A DNA stretch of 64,000 nt from Vreelandella piezotolerans (GTDB lineage Bacteria; Pseudomonadota; Gammaproteobacteria; Pseudomonadales; Halomonadaceae): contig NZ_CP048602.1 in NCBI RefSeq assembly GCF_012427705.1, positions 1,054,001 to 1,118,000 on the forward strand. The letters are read 5' to 3'. This document shows, piece after piece, positions 52,865 to 64,000 of the stretch (position 1 is its first letter; the number at the start of each line of letters is the position of its first letter). A program made the position numbers and the translations under genes. Under the pieces are notes generated by a model. The model ran no database searches and was not told the DNA's origin. It saw only the letters and a program-made list of their open reading frames with translations.

Positions 52865-55699
52865 ATGCAACAAGGCATAATGGAGTTGATGTGGCGTTCC
52901 TCTCACGTTAGTGGTGGCAATGTCCACTACGTGGAAGCGCTTTACGAGCAGTACCTCGCCGATCCTGATTCTGTCTCAGACGAGTGGCGCAGCTATTTTG
53001 ATCAGCTGCCGCGTCCTGAGGGCAGTGCCTCCCACGATGTTCCACTAAGCCCCATTCGTGATCAGTTCTACCAACTGGGCCGTGAAAGCCGCCCGGGCCG
53101 GGTAGCTGCCGCCTCCGACAGCGGTGAGAACAAGAAGCAGGTCAAAGTCCTGCAGCTGATCAACGCGTATCGCTTCCGTGGCCATCAGAAGGCCAATATC
53201 GACCCGCTTGGGCTGCGTAATCCCACTCCCGTTCCCGACCTCGACCTGTCGTTCCACCAGCTCTCCAAAGCTGATCTCGACACCGAGTTTCAAACCGGCT
53301 CGTTTTTCCTGGGTATCGATAAAGCGCCGCTGCGTGACATCGTCGACGCGCTGGAGCAGACCTACTGTCGCTCCATCGGTTGCGAGATCATGCACATCGT
53401 CGATACCGAAGAGAAGCGCTGGCTACAGCGTCGGTTCGAATCGGTACGCAGCGCACCCAAGTTCAGCGATGACGTGCGCAAGCACGTGCTGGAGCGGTTG
53501 ACCGCAGCGGAAGGATTAGAAAACTACCTAGCGTCCAAGTACCCGGGCACCAAACGCTTCGGTCTGGAGGGTGGTGAGTCGTTCGTACCGATGATGGACG
53601 AGCTGATTCAGCGCGCCGGTGGTTACGGCACCAAAGAAGTCGTCATCGGCATGGCCCACCGTGGTCGCTTGAACCTGCTGGTCAATATCTTGGGTAAAAA
53701 CCCAGCGGATTTGATCGACGAGTTCGATGGCAAGAAAGTCATCGAGCGTGGCTCCGGCGACGTCAAATATCATCAGGGCTTTAGCTCGAACGTCATGTCA
53801 CCGGGTGGGGAAGTCCACCTCGCCATGTCGTTCAACCCGTCGCACCTGGAGATCGTTGCGCCGGTCGTCGAAGGGTCTGTACGCGCTCGCCAGGATCGTC
53901 GTAACGATGACGAAGGCAGCAAAGTACTGCCCATCAACGTCCATGGTGATGCTGCATTCGCCGGTCAGGGCGTGGTGATGGAGACATTCCAGATGTCTCA
54001 GACCCGTGCTTACAAGACGGGCGGCACGGTGCACATCGTCATCAATAACCAAGTGGGCTTCACCACCTCGAACCCCTTGGACGCGCGCTCTACGGAATAC
54101 TGTACTGACATTGCCAAAATGGTTCAGGCGCCGATCTTCCATGTCAACGGCGACGACCCTGATGCCGTGATTCACGCGACACAAGTAGCGCTGGATTATC
54201 GTCAACAGTTCAAGAAAGACGTCGTGATCGATCTGGTGTGCTACCGTCGCCGTGGTCACAACGAGGCAGACGAGCCGTCAGGCACGCAGCCAATGATGTA
54301 CGCCAAGATTAAAGACCACGCTTCCTCACGTACGCTTTACGCGCAGCGTTTGGTCGAGCAGGGCGTCATCACTGAAGACGATGCCAAGGCCATGGTAGAA
54401 ACCTACCGTGATGACCTTGTTGCAGGTAATCATGTTGCCAATGCGCTGGTCCAAGAGCCCAACACCTCACTATTCGTGGATTGGGCGCCTTACCTTGGCC
54501 ACGAGTGGACCGGTGACGCCGACACCACCTTCGATATGAAGCGTCTTCAGCAGCTAGCGGCGAAGATGTGTGAAATACCGGACGGTGTCGACGTTCAGCG
54601 CCAGGTCGCCAAAATCTACGAAGACCGCCGTAAAATGCAGGCGGGCGGCATGGGGCTCAACTGGGGCTTTGCAGAAACCCTGGCGTACGCCACGTTGCTC
54701 GACCAAGGTCATCCTATCCGCATCACCGGGCAGGATGTGGGGCGTGGGACGTTCTCCCACCGTCACGCGGTCGTGCACAACCAGAAAGACGGGTCGACCT
54801 ATGTACCGCTGCAGAATATGGCCGACGGTCAGCCGCGCTTTACCATCCACGACTCCTTCCTGTCGGAAGAAGCCGTGCTGGCATTCGAATACGGTTACTC
54901 GACCACCGCCCCGAATGACTTGGTCATTTGGGAAGCGCAGTTCGGTGACTTCTTCAACGGCGCTCAAGTGGTGGTCGACCAGTTCATCTCTTCCGGTGAG
55001 ACCAAGTGGGGTCGCCTGTGCGGCTTGACCATGCTGCTGCCTCATGGCTATGAAGGCCAAGGGCCCGAGCACTCTTCTGCCCGTCTAGAGCGCTTCTTGC
55101 AGCTGTGCGCCGAGCACAACATGCAGGTGTGCGTACCGACGACGCCAGCGCAGATTTTCCACCTGCTGCGCCGCCAAGTGATTCGTCCGCTGCGTAAACC
55201 GCTAGTGGTCATGTCGCCTAAGTCGCTGCTGCGCCACAAAGAAGCAGTGTCGAGCTTGGAAGATCTCGCCCACGGCAAGTTCCACATGGTACTGCCGGAT
55301 CAAGCGAATCTCGACGCCGACAACGTCACCCGCGTCATTATGTGCGCAGGCAAGGTCTACTACGATCTGGCCAACTGGCGCGCTGAAAACGAGCGTGACG
55401 ACACGGCGATCATTCGTCTAGAGCAGCTCTATCCCTTCCCGAAAGAAGAGCTTCTGGAAGTGCTCCAGGCGTATGCCAATGTGGAAGACATCGTATGGTG
55501 TCAGGAAGAGCCGCTGAACCAAGGCGCCTGGTACTCCAGTCAGCACCACATGCGTACCGTGGCCGATATGTTGAAAGATGGCCTTGGACGTGAGTTGAAA
55601 TTCGCAGGGCGTCCTGCCTCGGCTGCTCCGGCAGCGGGCTACATGTCCGTCCACACTGAACAGCAGCGCCAGCTGGTGGAAGACGCTTTTAACCTATAA
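52865..55699 (+). CDS. sucA: 2-oxoglutarate dehydrogenase E1 component
   Basis: This is a 944-residue thiamine-diphosphate enzyme that decarboxylates 2-oxoglutarate and acylates SucB. N-terminal MQQGIMELMWRSSHVSGGN matches the E2-binding start of the family. Thiamine-site segments include MAHRGRLNLLVN, GDAAFAGQGVVMETFQMS and NNQVGFTTS (about 370-420). C-terminal LLPHGYEGQGPEHSSARLERFLQL is present. The frame runs 57 codons further upstream to 52694, but this part is basic, low-complexity and overlaps the hairpin region, so the ATG at 52865 is preferred. Confidence 0.96.
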   Translation: MQQGIMELMWRSSHVSGGNVHYVEALYEQYLADPDSVSDEWRSYFDQLPRPEGSASHDVPLSPIRDQFYQLGRESRPGRVAAASDSGENKKQVKVLQLINAYRFRGHQKANIDPLGLRNPTPVPDLDLSFHQLSKADLDTEFQTGSFFLGIDKAPLRDIVDALEQTYCRSIGCEIMHIVDTEEKRWLQRRFESVRSAPKFSDDVRKHVLERLTAAEGLENYLASKYPGTKRFGLEGGESFVPMMDELIQRAGGYGTKEVVIGMAHRGRLNLLVNILGKNPADLIDEFDGKKVIERGSGDVKYHQGFSSNVMSPGGEVHLAMSFNPSHLEIVAPVVEGSVRARQDRRNDDEGSKVLPINVHGDAAFAGQGVVMETFQMSQTRAYKTGGTVHIVINNQVGFTTSNPLDARSTEYCTDIAKMVQAPIFHVNGDDPDAVIHATQVALDYRQQFKKDVVIDLVCYRRRGHNEADEPSGTQPMMYAKIKDHASSRTLYAQRLVEQGVITEDDAKAMVETYRDDLVAGNHVANALVQEPNTSLFVDWAPYLGHEWTGDADTTFDMKRLQQLAAKMCEIPDGVDVQRQVAKIYEDRRKMQAGGMGLNWGFAETLAYATLLDQGHPIRITGQDVGRGTFSHRHAVVHNQKDGSTYVPLQNMADGQPRFTIHDSFLSEEAVLAFEYGYSTTAPNDLVIWEAQFGDFFNGAQVVVDQFISSGETKWGRLCGLTMLLPHGYEGQGPEHSSARLERFLQLCAEHNMQVCVPTTPAQIFHLLRRQVIRPLRKPLVVMSPKSLLRHKEAVSSLEDLAHGKFHMVLPDQANLDADNVTRVIMCAGKVYYDLANWRAENERDDTAIIRLEQLYPFPKEELLEVLQAYANVEDIVWCQEEPLNQGAWYSSQHHMRTVADMLKDGLGRELKFAGRPASAAPAAGYMSVHTEQQRQLVEDAFNL

Positions 55700-55737
55700 G
55701 CGCCCACCGGGTTTAGAGAACACATAAGGGAAACGAC

Positions 55738-57297
55738 ATGGCTACTGAGATCAAAGCGCCAACCTTTCCGGAATCCGTTGCCGAGGGCACTGTGGCCGCG
55801 TGGCATAAAAAGCCGGGTGACAGCGTCGAACGCGACGAGCTGATTGTTGAAATCGAAACCGACAAAGTGGTGCTCGAAGTCGTCGCACCGGAAGCGGGTA
55901 CCCTGACCGACGTCATGGCCGAAGAGGGCGATACCGTCGAGTCTGAGCAAGTATTGGGCAAAATTGGCGAAGGCAACGCGTCTGCCAGCAAAGAAGATAG
56001 CTCTTCTAAAGAGAGCGCTTCAAGCGATAGCAGTACTGAAAAAACCGAACCAAAAGCAGAGTCTAAGCCTGCTGGCGGCGGTAAAAAGCACGATGTAAAA
56101 GCCCCCAGCTTCCCTGAATCGATCCAGGAAGGCACCGTTGCCACGTGGCACAAAAAAGTTGGCGAAGCGGTCAAGCGTGACGAAGTACTCGCCGACATCG
56201 AAACCGACAAGGTCGTACTCGAAGTCGTGGCACCGGCCGACGGTGCGCTGCAAGAGATCAAGGCCGAAGAGGGCAGTCAGGTAGAGTCGGAAGCGATTCT
56301 GGCGACCTTCGTCGAAGGCGGTGGCAGCGACGAAGCCAGCGCACCGAGCACCGAAGACAAGTCCGGCAGCGACGACGACGGCGCTGACGAGAAAGTCGGC
56401 GACAAGATCCTGGCACCGGCGGCACGTAAAATGGTGGCTGAGCACGATCTGGACGTGTCCAAGATCGAAGGTACCGGCAAAGGCGGCCGTATTCTGAAAG
56501 AAGACGTTCAGAAAGCCGTCAAAGAGGGCTCGGCAAAGAAAGCGGCTAAGTCCTCTGCACCCGCTAAAGCCGCTGCTGCGCCAGCGGTCGAGGGTGAGCG
56601 TGCCGAGAAGCGCGTGCCGATGAGCCGTCTGCGTCAAACCATCGCCAAGCGTTTGGTTCAAGCACAGCAGACCGCTGCCATGCTGACCACGTACAACGAA
56701 GTGGACATGGGTGCGGTGATGTCGCTGCGTGCCCAGTACAAAGATACCTTCCTGAAGGCCCACGACACCAAGCTTGGCTTCATGGGCTTCTTCGTAAAAG
56801 CCGCCTCCGAAGCTCTCAAGCGCTTCCCGGATGTCAACGCCTCTATCGATGGCACCGATATCGTTTACCATGGTTACCAAGACATCGGTGTTGCCGTATC
56901 GACGGATCGTGGTCTCGTGGTGCCAATTCTGCGTGACACTGACAGCATGAAAATTGCCGACGTCGAGAAGACGATCGTCGACTTTGGCAAGCGTGCGCGT
57001 GACGGTAAGCTCGGCATCGACGAAATGCAGGGCGGCACCTTCACCATCACTAATGGTGGTATCTTTGGCTCGCTGATGTCGACCCCGATCATCAACCCGC
57101 CGCAAACCGCTATCCTGGGGATGCACAAGATCCAGGAACGTCCGATGGCGGTGAACGGTAAGGTCGAAATTCGCCCGATGATGTATCTGGCACTGTCTTA
57201 CGACCACCGCATGATCGACGGCAAAGACGCGGTACAATTCCTGGTTACGATTAAAGAGCTGCTGGAAGACCCGGCTCGTCTGCTGCTGGACGTATAA
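55738..57297 (+). CDS. sucB: 2-oxoglutarate dehydrogenase E2 (dihydrolipoyl succinyltransferase) with two lipoyl domains
   Basis: This 519-residue succinyltransferase core of the complex has two N-terminal lipoyl domains instead of the usual one. Their lipoylation lysines are Lys43 and Lys158, both in [13 protein letters not shown]. They are joined by an acidic Ser/Glu linker (about 80-115). An E1/E3-binding domain ([20 protein letters not shown], about 224-258) and an Ala/Lys-rich linker follow. The catalytic domain carries [12 protein letters not shown] (about 486-497). The E. coli enzyme has about 405 residues, and the extra domain accounts for the difference. It is 38 bases after sucA. 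Confidence 0.96.
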   Translation: MATEIKAPTFPESVAEGTVAAWHKKPGDSVERDELIVEIETDKVVLEVVAPEAGTLTDVMAEEGDTVESEQVLGKIGEGNASASKEDSSSKESASSDSSTEKTEPKAESKPAGGGKKHDVKAPSFPESIQEGTVATWHKKVGEAVKRDEVLADIETDKVVLEVVAPADGALQEIKAEEGSQVESEAILATFVEGGGSDEASAPSTEDKSGSDDDGADEKVGDKILAPAARKMVAEHDLDVSKIEGTGKGGRILKEDVQKAVKEGSAKKAAKSSAPAKAAAAPAVEGERAEKRVPMSRLRQTIAKRLVQAQQTAAMLTTYNEVDMGAVMSLRAQYKDTFLKAHDTKLGFMGFFVKAASEALKRFPDVNASIDGTDIVYHGYQDIGVAVSTDRGLVVPILRDTDSMKIADVEKTIVDFGKRARDGKLGIDEMQGGTFTITNGGIFGSLMSTPIINPPQTAILGMHKIQERPMAVNGKVEIRPMMYLALSYDHRMIDGKDAVQFLVTIKELLEDPARLLLDV

Positions 57298-57310
57298 CGA
57301 AGCGCGCTGA

Positions 57311-58849
<1,539 letters not shown>

Positions 58850-58868
58850 TTCGCTAAGCAACAACCAA

Positions 58869-58888
58869 GCGCCACCGTCAGGTGGCGC
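58869..58888 (+). terminator. Hairpin between lpdA and sucC
   Basis: GCGCCACC pairs with GGTGGCGC around GTCA. No T-run follows. A second inverted repeat, ACTTTCAG/CTGAAAGT (58892-58931), lies beside it. It is likely an mRNA-processing or partial termination site. Confidence 0.5.
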
Positions 58889-59014
58889 AACACTTTCAGC
58901 CCCGCGCGGTAATGTGCTGGCCACTGAAAGTACGGGGATGGTCAGGGCGGTACAGATACACTGTCACGCCAGCTGATCATCGTTCGAGTCACATGCAACC
59001 AATGGCATGAATCG

Positions 59015-60180
<1,166 letters not shown>

Positions 60181-60181
<1 letters not shown>

Positions 60182-61053
60182 TGAGCATCCTGATCGATAA
60201 GAACACCAAGGTCATCTGCCAAGGTTTCACCGGTGGCCAGGGCACGTTCCACTCCGAGCAGGCGATTGCCTATGGCACGCAGATGGTCGGTGGTGTCACG
60301 CCGGGCAAAGGCGGCCAGACGCACCTGGGCCTGCCCGTTTTCAACACCGTGAAAGAAGCGGTCGAGAAAACCGGTGCAGAGGCCAGCGTGATCTACGTAC
60401 CGGCACCGTTCTGCAAAGACTCGATCCTTGAAGCTGCAAATGCTGGCATCAAGCTGATCGTGTGCATCACCGAAGGCATCGCGACCCTCGACATGCTCGA
60501 CGCAAAAGTCAAATGCGACGAGCTGGGCGTACGCCTGATCGGCCCGAACTGCCCGGGTGTGATCACTCCCGGTGAGTGCAAAATCGGTATCATGCCGGGT
60601 CACATCCATCAGCCAGGCCGCGTCGGTATCGTGTCTCGCTCTGGTACCCTGACCTATGAAGCCGTTAAGCAGACCACTGATCACGGTTTCGGTCAGTCTA
60701 CCTGTGTCGGTATCGGCGGCGACCCGATTCCGGGTTCTAACTTCATCGACATCCTGGAGATGTTCGAGAAAGACCCGAAAACCGAAGCAATCGTGATGAT
60801 CGGCGAAATCGGCGGCACCGCCGAAGAAGAAGCCGCGGCTTACATCAAAGCCAACGTGTCGAAGCCGGTGGTTTCCTACATTGCCGGCGTGACGGCACCT
60901 CCTGGCAAGCGTATGGGCCACGCGGGTGCCATCATCTCTGGTGGTAAAGGGACTGCCGATGAAAAATTTGCGGCTCTAGAAGACGCCGGTGTCAAAACCG
61001 TTCGTTCTTTGGCGCAAATTGGCGATGCGTTGAAAGAAGTCACCGGCTGGTAA
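60181..61053 (+). CDS. sucD: Succinyl-CoA synthetase alpha subunit
   Basis: This is a 290-residue subunit with a CoA-binding Rossmann domain ([18 protein letters not shown], about 11-28), [16 protein letters not shown], and the phosphorylated His in [13 protein letters not shown] (about 245). It starts within the sucC stop codon, so the subunits are translationally coupled in stoichiometric amounts. It is the last gene of the TCA operon, closed by a strong terminator. Confidence 0.97.
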
Positions 61054-61078
61054 GCCGCGCACTTTTTTCATGACGCTG

Positions 61079-61105
61079 AAAAGGGCACCCTCGGGTGCCC
61101 TTTTT
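61079..61105. terminator. Terminator of the suc operon
   Basis: AAAGGGCACC pairs with GGTGCCCTTT around CTCG, with a run of five T on the plus strand and A on the other, so it can also serve the convergent gene at 61119. Confidence 0.92.
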
Positions 61106-61118
61106 GCGTTCGTGAGGG

Positions 61119-62156
61119 TCAAGGAAAGCGGTGGGGCGGCTTGCGCTGACGCAGCAGACGCGCGCTGTAGAGCAGTAGCAGCGGCGCGCCGGCGGCGAGG
61201 TAAAGGTGGTAGCTAATCAGCCGCCAAACCAGCACAGCGGCAGCGGCCTGCTCCCTGCTCATCAAAGGCAGCAGCAAGCTTCCCACCCCCACTTCAGCCG
61301 CTCCCGCGCCGCCAGGCAGAAAGCTGAACTGGCTGGCGGCCATGGCCAGCATCTGAGTCAAAAACGTCCACAGCCAGTCGGCATGCCCGCCGATGCCAAT
61401 CACTGCTAGGTAAAGCAAGCTGTAGCGCAGTAGCCAGTGCAGGGTCGTCAGCGCCAGCATTGCTGCCAGCGTGCCCTTGGGGAGCGCTAACGTCATACGC
61501 AACGCATGGCGGCAGCGTAACAGTCGCCTGACCAGCCAGCGCCGTCGGCTTGGGCGTAGCCAAGCCAGCCACTGACGACGCGACCGTAGCAGCTTGGGTA
61601 AATATCCCATGATCAGCGAGACGCCTACGGCTAGCAGCGCCAATCCCAGCAATGAAAGCTGTACCAGGCCCTGGTGCGGCCACTGGGCATCACCGACTAC
61701 CGACATCGCCACCAAGCCGCTCAGCATCACTAGGAAGAACAGCAGGTCACAGCCCTGGTCGATGAGAAATACGGCGGTGCCTTTCGAGGGTGAAAATCCC
61801 CGCTGGGCAAGCAGTAACAGCAGGGTGGCCGGACCGCCGCTGCCGCCTGGCGTCGCGCAGAGCGCGCACTTCGCTGCCAGCTCGATGCCCAGCGCGCCGC
61901 GCTGTCCAAGCTGGCCAGCGCGGCCGTTCAGCATCAGGCGTAGCCGGGCGGCGTTCAAGTTCCAGCACAGCGCCGCCATGGCGATCATCAGAACCAGCAA
62001 GCCAATGGGGAATTGCGCCACATGGTCGAACGCACGGCTGCCACCGGCCAGTGAGGTGAGCACCAGCGGTGCCACCAGGGCAGCGAGCAGCAACACACCG
62101 TGTAGCGGACGAAAACGTAGCAGCCGTTGGGCGTTAGCGGCGGACGGCACGGGCAT
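61119..62156 (-). CDS. UPF0104/AglD-type (lysylphosphatidylglycerol synthase TM-like) membrane protein
   Basis: The 345-residue integral membrane protein has about eight hydrophobic segments. It has the family-specific CATPGGSGGPATLLLLL stretch (about 98-114) and SFLPGGAGAAEVGVGSLL (about 284-301), hallmarks of the LPG-synthase transmembrane/flippase-like family. The catalytic aminoacyl-transferase domain of MprF is absent. Paired with a glycosyltransferase, it may take part in making or moving a glycosylated lipid; this is inference. Its start overlaps the glycosyltransferase end by 23 bases. Confidence 0.82.
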   Translation of the reverse strand: MPVPSAANAQRLLRFRPLHGVLLLAALVAPLVLTSLAGGSRAFDHVAQFPIGLLVLMIAMAALCWNLNAARLRLMLNGRAGQLGQRGALGIELAAKCALCATPGGSGGPATLLLLLAQRGFSPSKGTAVFLIDQGCDLLFFLVMLSGLVAMSVVGDAQWPHQGLVQLSLLGLALLAVGVSLIMGYLPKLLRSRRQWLAWLRPSRRRWLVRRLLRCRHALRMTLALPKGTLAAMLALTTLHWLLRYSLLYLAVIGIGGHADWLWTFLTQMLAMAASQFSFLPGGAGAAEVGVGSLLLPLMSREQAAAAVLVWRLISYHLYLAAGAPLLLLYSARLLRQRKPPHRFP

Positions 62157-63252
62157 CGGGCTGTTCGAGTCCGCATAGGTCGATGTAGTGCGTCAGCAGC
62201 GAGCCAATCACGCTATCCCAACTGAACTGTCGCTCGACATAGTGGCGCGCATAGCGACCGCTCGCGGCGATGTCGTTGCTAAATAGTGCGGCGCAGGCGT
62301 CAGCCATGGCATCTGGGTCCAGCGGCTGGCAGAGCACGCCCGCGCCCAGCGGTACGTTCTCGATCAGCGCACCCGCCCGCGCACCAATGACTGGCAGGCC
62401 GCTGGCCATCGCTTCCTGAGCCACTAGCCCAAAGGTTTCGCGGGTGCCGGCATGCAGTAACGCATCGCTACTGGCCAGCGCTCTTGCCACTTCATGGCTG
62501 CCGCAGCAGCGGTTCACCACCGTGACATTGCTGGGCACCTGCGTTGGCATGCCCGGCCCCATTAGTAACAGATGATAGTCGCTGCCCAGCGCCCGCATGG
62601 TGGCGAGTAAAACGTCGATGTTCTTTTCTCGCGAGAAGCGACCGACGAATATCAGTAGTTTCTTATCGTCAGGTACACCCATGGCTGCACGGAAGCCAGG
62701 GTCGCGCCTTGAAGGGTGGAACTGCACTAAATCGACCCCTAACGACTGCACGCGTACGTTGGGTACGCCCCACTCGGTGAGACGGTTGGCCATGGCGTGG
62801 CAGGGGGCGAGTACGCTATCGAAGCGCTGGTACAGATCTACCACGTAGCGAACCAGCCGTTGGTGGACGTGTCGTCCAAAACGGTCCCCCATTAAGTTAG
62901 GTAAGTCGGAGTGGTAGAAACCCACCACTGGCACACCTAGCCGCTGGCCAGCCTCTAGCGCGGCCCAGGCGGTCACATACGGATCACCTGCTTCGATCAA
63001 CGTGGGTGAGAGGTCTACCAAGGCTTCTCGCCAAGGACGGCGGCGCAGCGGAAATCGATAACCCTGCCCAAGCGGCAGGTGCAGCGCCGGCAGCGTATGG
63101 TGGTCGCCCAAACTATCGCGTTCGGCCCCCGGCACCAGCAGGCTGGTTCGCAGGTTGGGGCTGCGCGAAAGCACGCGATGTTTAGCCTGTAAGTAGGTGC
63201 GAACGCCGCCACTTGCCGGGGCGTGGAACATGGTCACATCGGCGATGTGCAA
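62134..63252 (-). CDS. Glycosyltransferase family 1 (GT4-like fold)
   Basis: This is a 372-residue GT-B glycosyltransferase. The N-terminal domain has ASGGVRTYLQAKHRVL (about 13-28) for acceptor binding. The C-terminal donor domain has IFVGRFSREKNIDVLL (about 201-216), LLMGPG and the EX7E-like stretch ETFGLVAQEAMASGLPVIG. The start is a TTG at 63252, supported by GGAGG 5 bases upstream; an in-frame ATG lies at 63231. The donor and acceptor are unknown; glycolipid (for example mannosyl/glucosyl lipid) synthesis is typical of GT4 paired with AglD-type proteins. Confidence 0.87.
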   Translation of the reverse strand: MHIADVTMFHAPASGGVRTYLQAKHRVLSRSPNLRTSLLVPGAERDSLGDHHTLPALHLPLGQGYRFPLRRRPWREALVDLSPTLIEAGDPYVTAWAALEAGQRLGVPVVGFYHSDLPNLMGDRFGRHVHQRLVRYVVDLYQRFDSVLAPCHAMANRLTEWGVPNVRVQSLGVDLVQFHPSRRDPGFRAAMGVPDDKKLLIFVGRFSREKNIDVLLATMRALGSDYHLLLMGPGMPTQVPSNVTVVNRCCGSHEVARALASSDALLHAGTRETFGLVAQEAMASGLPVIGARAGALIENVPLGAGVLCQPLDPDAMADACAALFSNDIAASGRYARHYVERQFSWDSVIGSLLTHYIDLCGLEQPDARAVRR

Positions 63253-63335
63253 GGTAACCTCCGAGCCACATGAGTGTCATCGACTTACCTTAGGGTAGAA
63301 ATAAGTCAGTTCTGCGACAACGTCACCGTGCAGCA

Positions 63336-63366
63336 GAAATAAAAACGCCACGGCAAAGCCGTGGCG
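63336..63366 (-). terminator. Terminator of the RNase II gene
   Basis: CGCCACGGC pairs with GCCGTGGCG around three bases; on the minus strand it is followed by TTTTTATTT. It lies 20 bases after the stop of the ribonuclease gene. Confidence 0.9.
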
Positions 63367-63386
63367 CGAACACGTGTTGGCTGCGT

Positions 63387-64000
63387 TTAGGCAGCAGGTT
63401 TGGCGACCAGCGATCGTGTCTCTTCGCGAGCTTCGGTCAGTGAGACACGCAGGCTATCGCCCAGCTTGAAGCGCTCCTCGCCCTCGATCTGAATGCGGCC
63501 CTCTTTGTCATCGATGACCACTTTATCGCGGTCACTGTGCATCAAGGGGGCGGGCACGAACGCCGTCGCGCCGTTTTCTATCAGACGAACCCGCATACCG
63601 CCACGGTTGATCGCCATGATTTCGGCGTCGAAGGTGTCCTGATTCTGCGCCGCCGGGGTCAGGTAGCGCACGTAAAGCCAATCTTTTACGTCGCGTTCAG
63701 CCATACGATTCAGACGGCGGCGCTCGGTGAGCTGCTCGGTGAGCTGCTGGCTGGCTTCTGCCGGAGCCTGCTCGCCCTTGAGCACACGCTTGATCAAGCG
63801 GTGGTTGACCATATCGCCGTACTTACGAATCGGCGAGGTCCAGGTGGCGTAGGCGGGCAGCCCCAGCCCAAAATGCGGGCCAGGCTGGGCCGACATGCTG
63901 GTGAAGCCCTGGAAACGGCGTAGGCGCGCATCCAACCAAGCGTCGTCGCGGCTCTCAAGCGCACGCTTGAGTTCCTTATAGTGAGCCAGTTCGGTCAAGG
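63387..64000 (-). CDS. rnb: Exoribonuclease II, 3' part only
   Basis: The frame is open to the window edge, so the gene starts outside. About 204 C-terminal residues are visible. The last part of the RNB catalytic domain is present (GLPAYATWTSPIRKYGDMVNHRL), with the conserved Arg/Thr-Ser-Pro loop. A C-terminal S1 domain follows (AEIMAINRGGMRVRLIENGATAFVPAPLM). RNase II degrades mRNA 3' to 5' in the cytoplasm. The S1-type end and short tail fit RNase II better than RNase R. The catalytic Asp cluster lies outside the window. Confidence 0.88.
   Translation of the reverse strand, partial: LTELAHYKELKRALESRDDAWLDARLRRFQGFTSMSAQPGPHFGLGLPAYATWTSPIRKYGDMVNHRLIKRVLKGEQAPAEASQQLTEQLTERRRLNRMAERDVKDWLYVRYLTPAAQNQDTFDAEIMAINRGGMRVRLIENGATAFVPAPLMHSDRDKVVIDDKEGRIQIEGEERFKLGDSLRVSLTEAREETRSLVAKPAA

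Overview
This window is chromosomal DNA from a gammaproteobacterium of the Halomonadaceae (Halomonas/Vreelandella type). The support is gene content and protein style: a GntR-type gluconate repressor, a smo/mtl-type polyol ABC operon, a complete gltA-sdhCDAB-sucAB-lpdA-sucCD block, and high-GC acidic proteins. I assigned this by eye, with no database search. I see no phage, insertion sequence, CRISPR array or rRNA. Two tRNA genes are present.

Positions 1-9.9 kb hold the end of a gluconate kinase gene and its LacI-type repressor, a MOSC protein, an EamA exporter, an OsmC peroxidase, a secreted PRC-barrel protein and an L,D-transpeptidase. A minus-strand operon follows in which a CoA-type Nudix hydrolase, a 2OG-Fe(II) oxygenase, a double-PAS histidine kinase and a FixJ-type regulator are tightly packed. 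A zinc-ribbon Nudix enzyme closes the region. Positions 9.9-21.8 kb hold a small NIF3/CutA-like protein and a polyol (sorbitol/mannitol) regulon: SorC regulator, ABC transporter EFGK, HAD phosphatase, sorbitol dehydrogenase, P-loop kinase, mannitol dehydrogenase and xylulokinase, then a fructosamine kinase.

Positions 21.8-27.7 kb hold a cyanate operon in the order cynA-cynB-cynD-cynS, divergent from a PAS/sigma-54 activator. The spacer has a good sigma-54 promoter facing cynA and four ACGA-N2/4-TCGT dyads where activator sites are expected. This is the most distinctive regulatory structure I found. Positions 27.8-36.4 kb hold a TolC/MexA/MexB-type efflux operon with an AcrR-like operator, a membrane protein, an alpha/beta hydrolase and a TetR regulator whose own upstream DNA repeats part of that operator.

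Positions 36.6-41.5 kb hold an aspartoacylase-family protein, a catalase behind an OxyR-like site, and a visibly AT-richer AraC/short-chain dehydrogenase pair. The pair ends in a hairpin and a LysR gene remnant abutting dusA. Positions 41.5-47.4 kb hold dusA, a lipoprotein of unknown function, an XRE regulator, gltX, tRNA-Ala(GGC), tRNA-Glu(TTC), an AT-rich stretch with DnaA-box matches, and a beta-hydroxyacid dehydrogenase.

Positions 47.5-61.1 kb form the TCA cluster: gltA divergent from sdhCDAB-sucAB-lpdA-sucCD, with recognisable sigma-70 promoters for both directions. SucB carries two lipoyl domains. The window ends with a UPF0104/AglD-type membrane protein, a glycosyltransferase and the 3' part of an RNase II gene, all on the minus strand.
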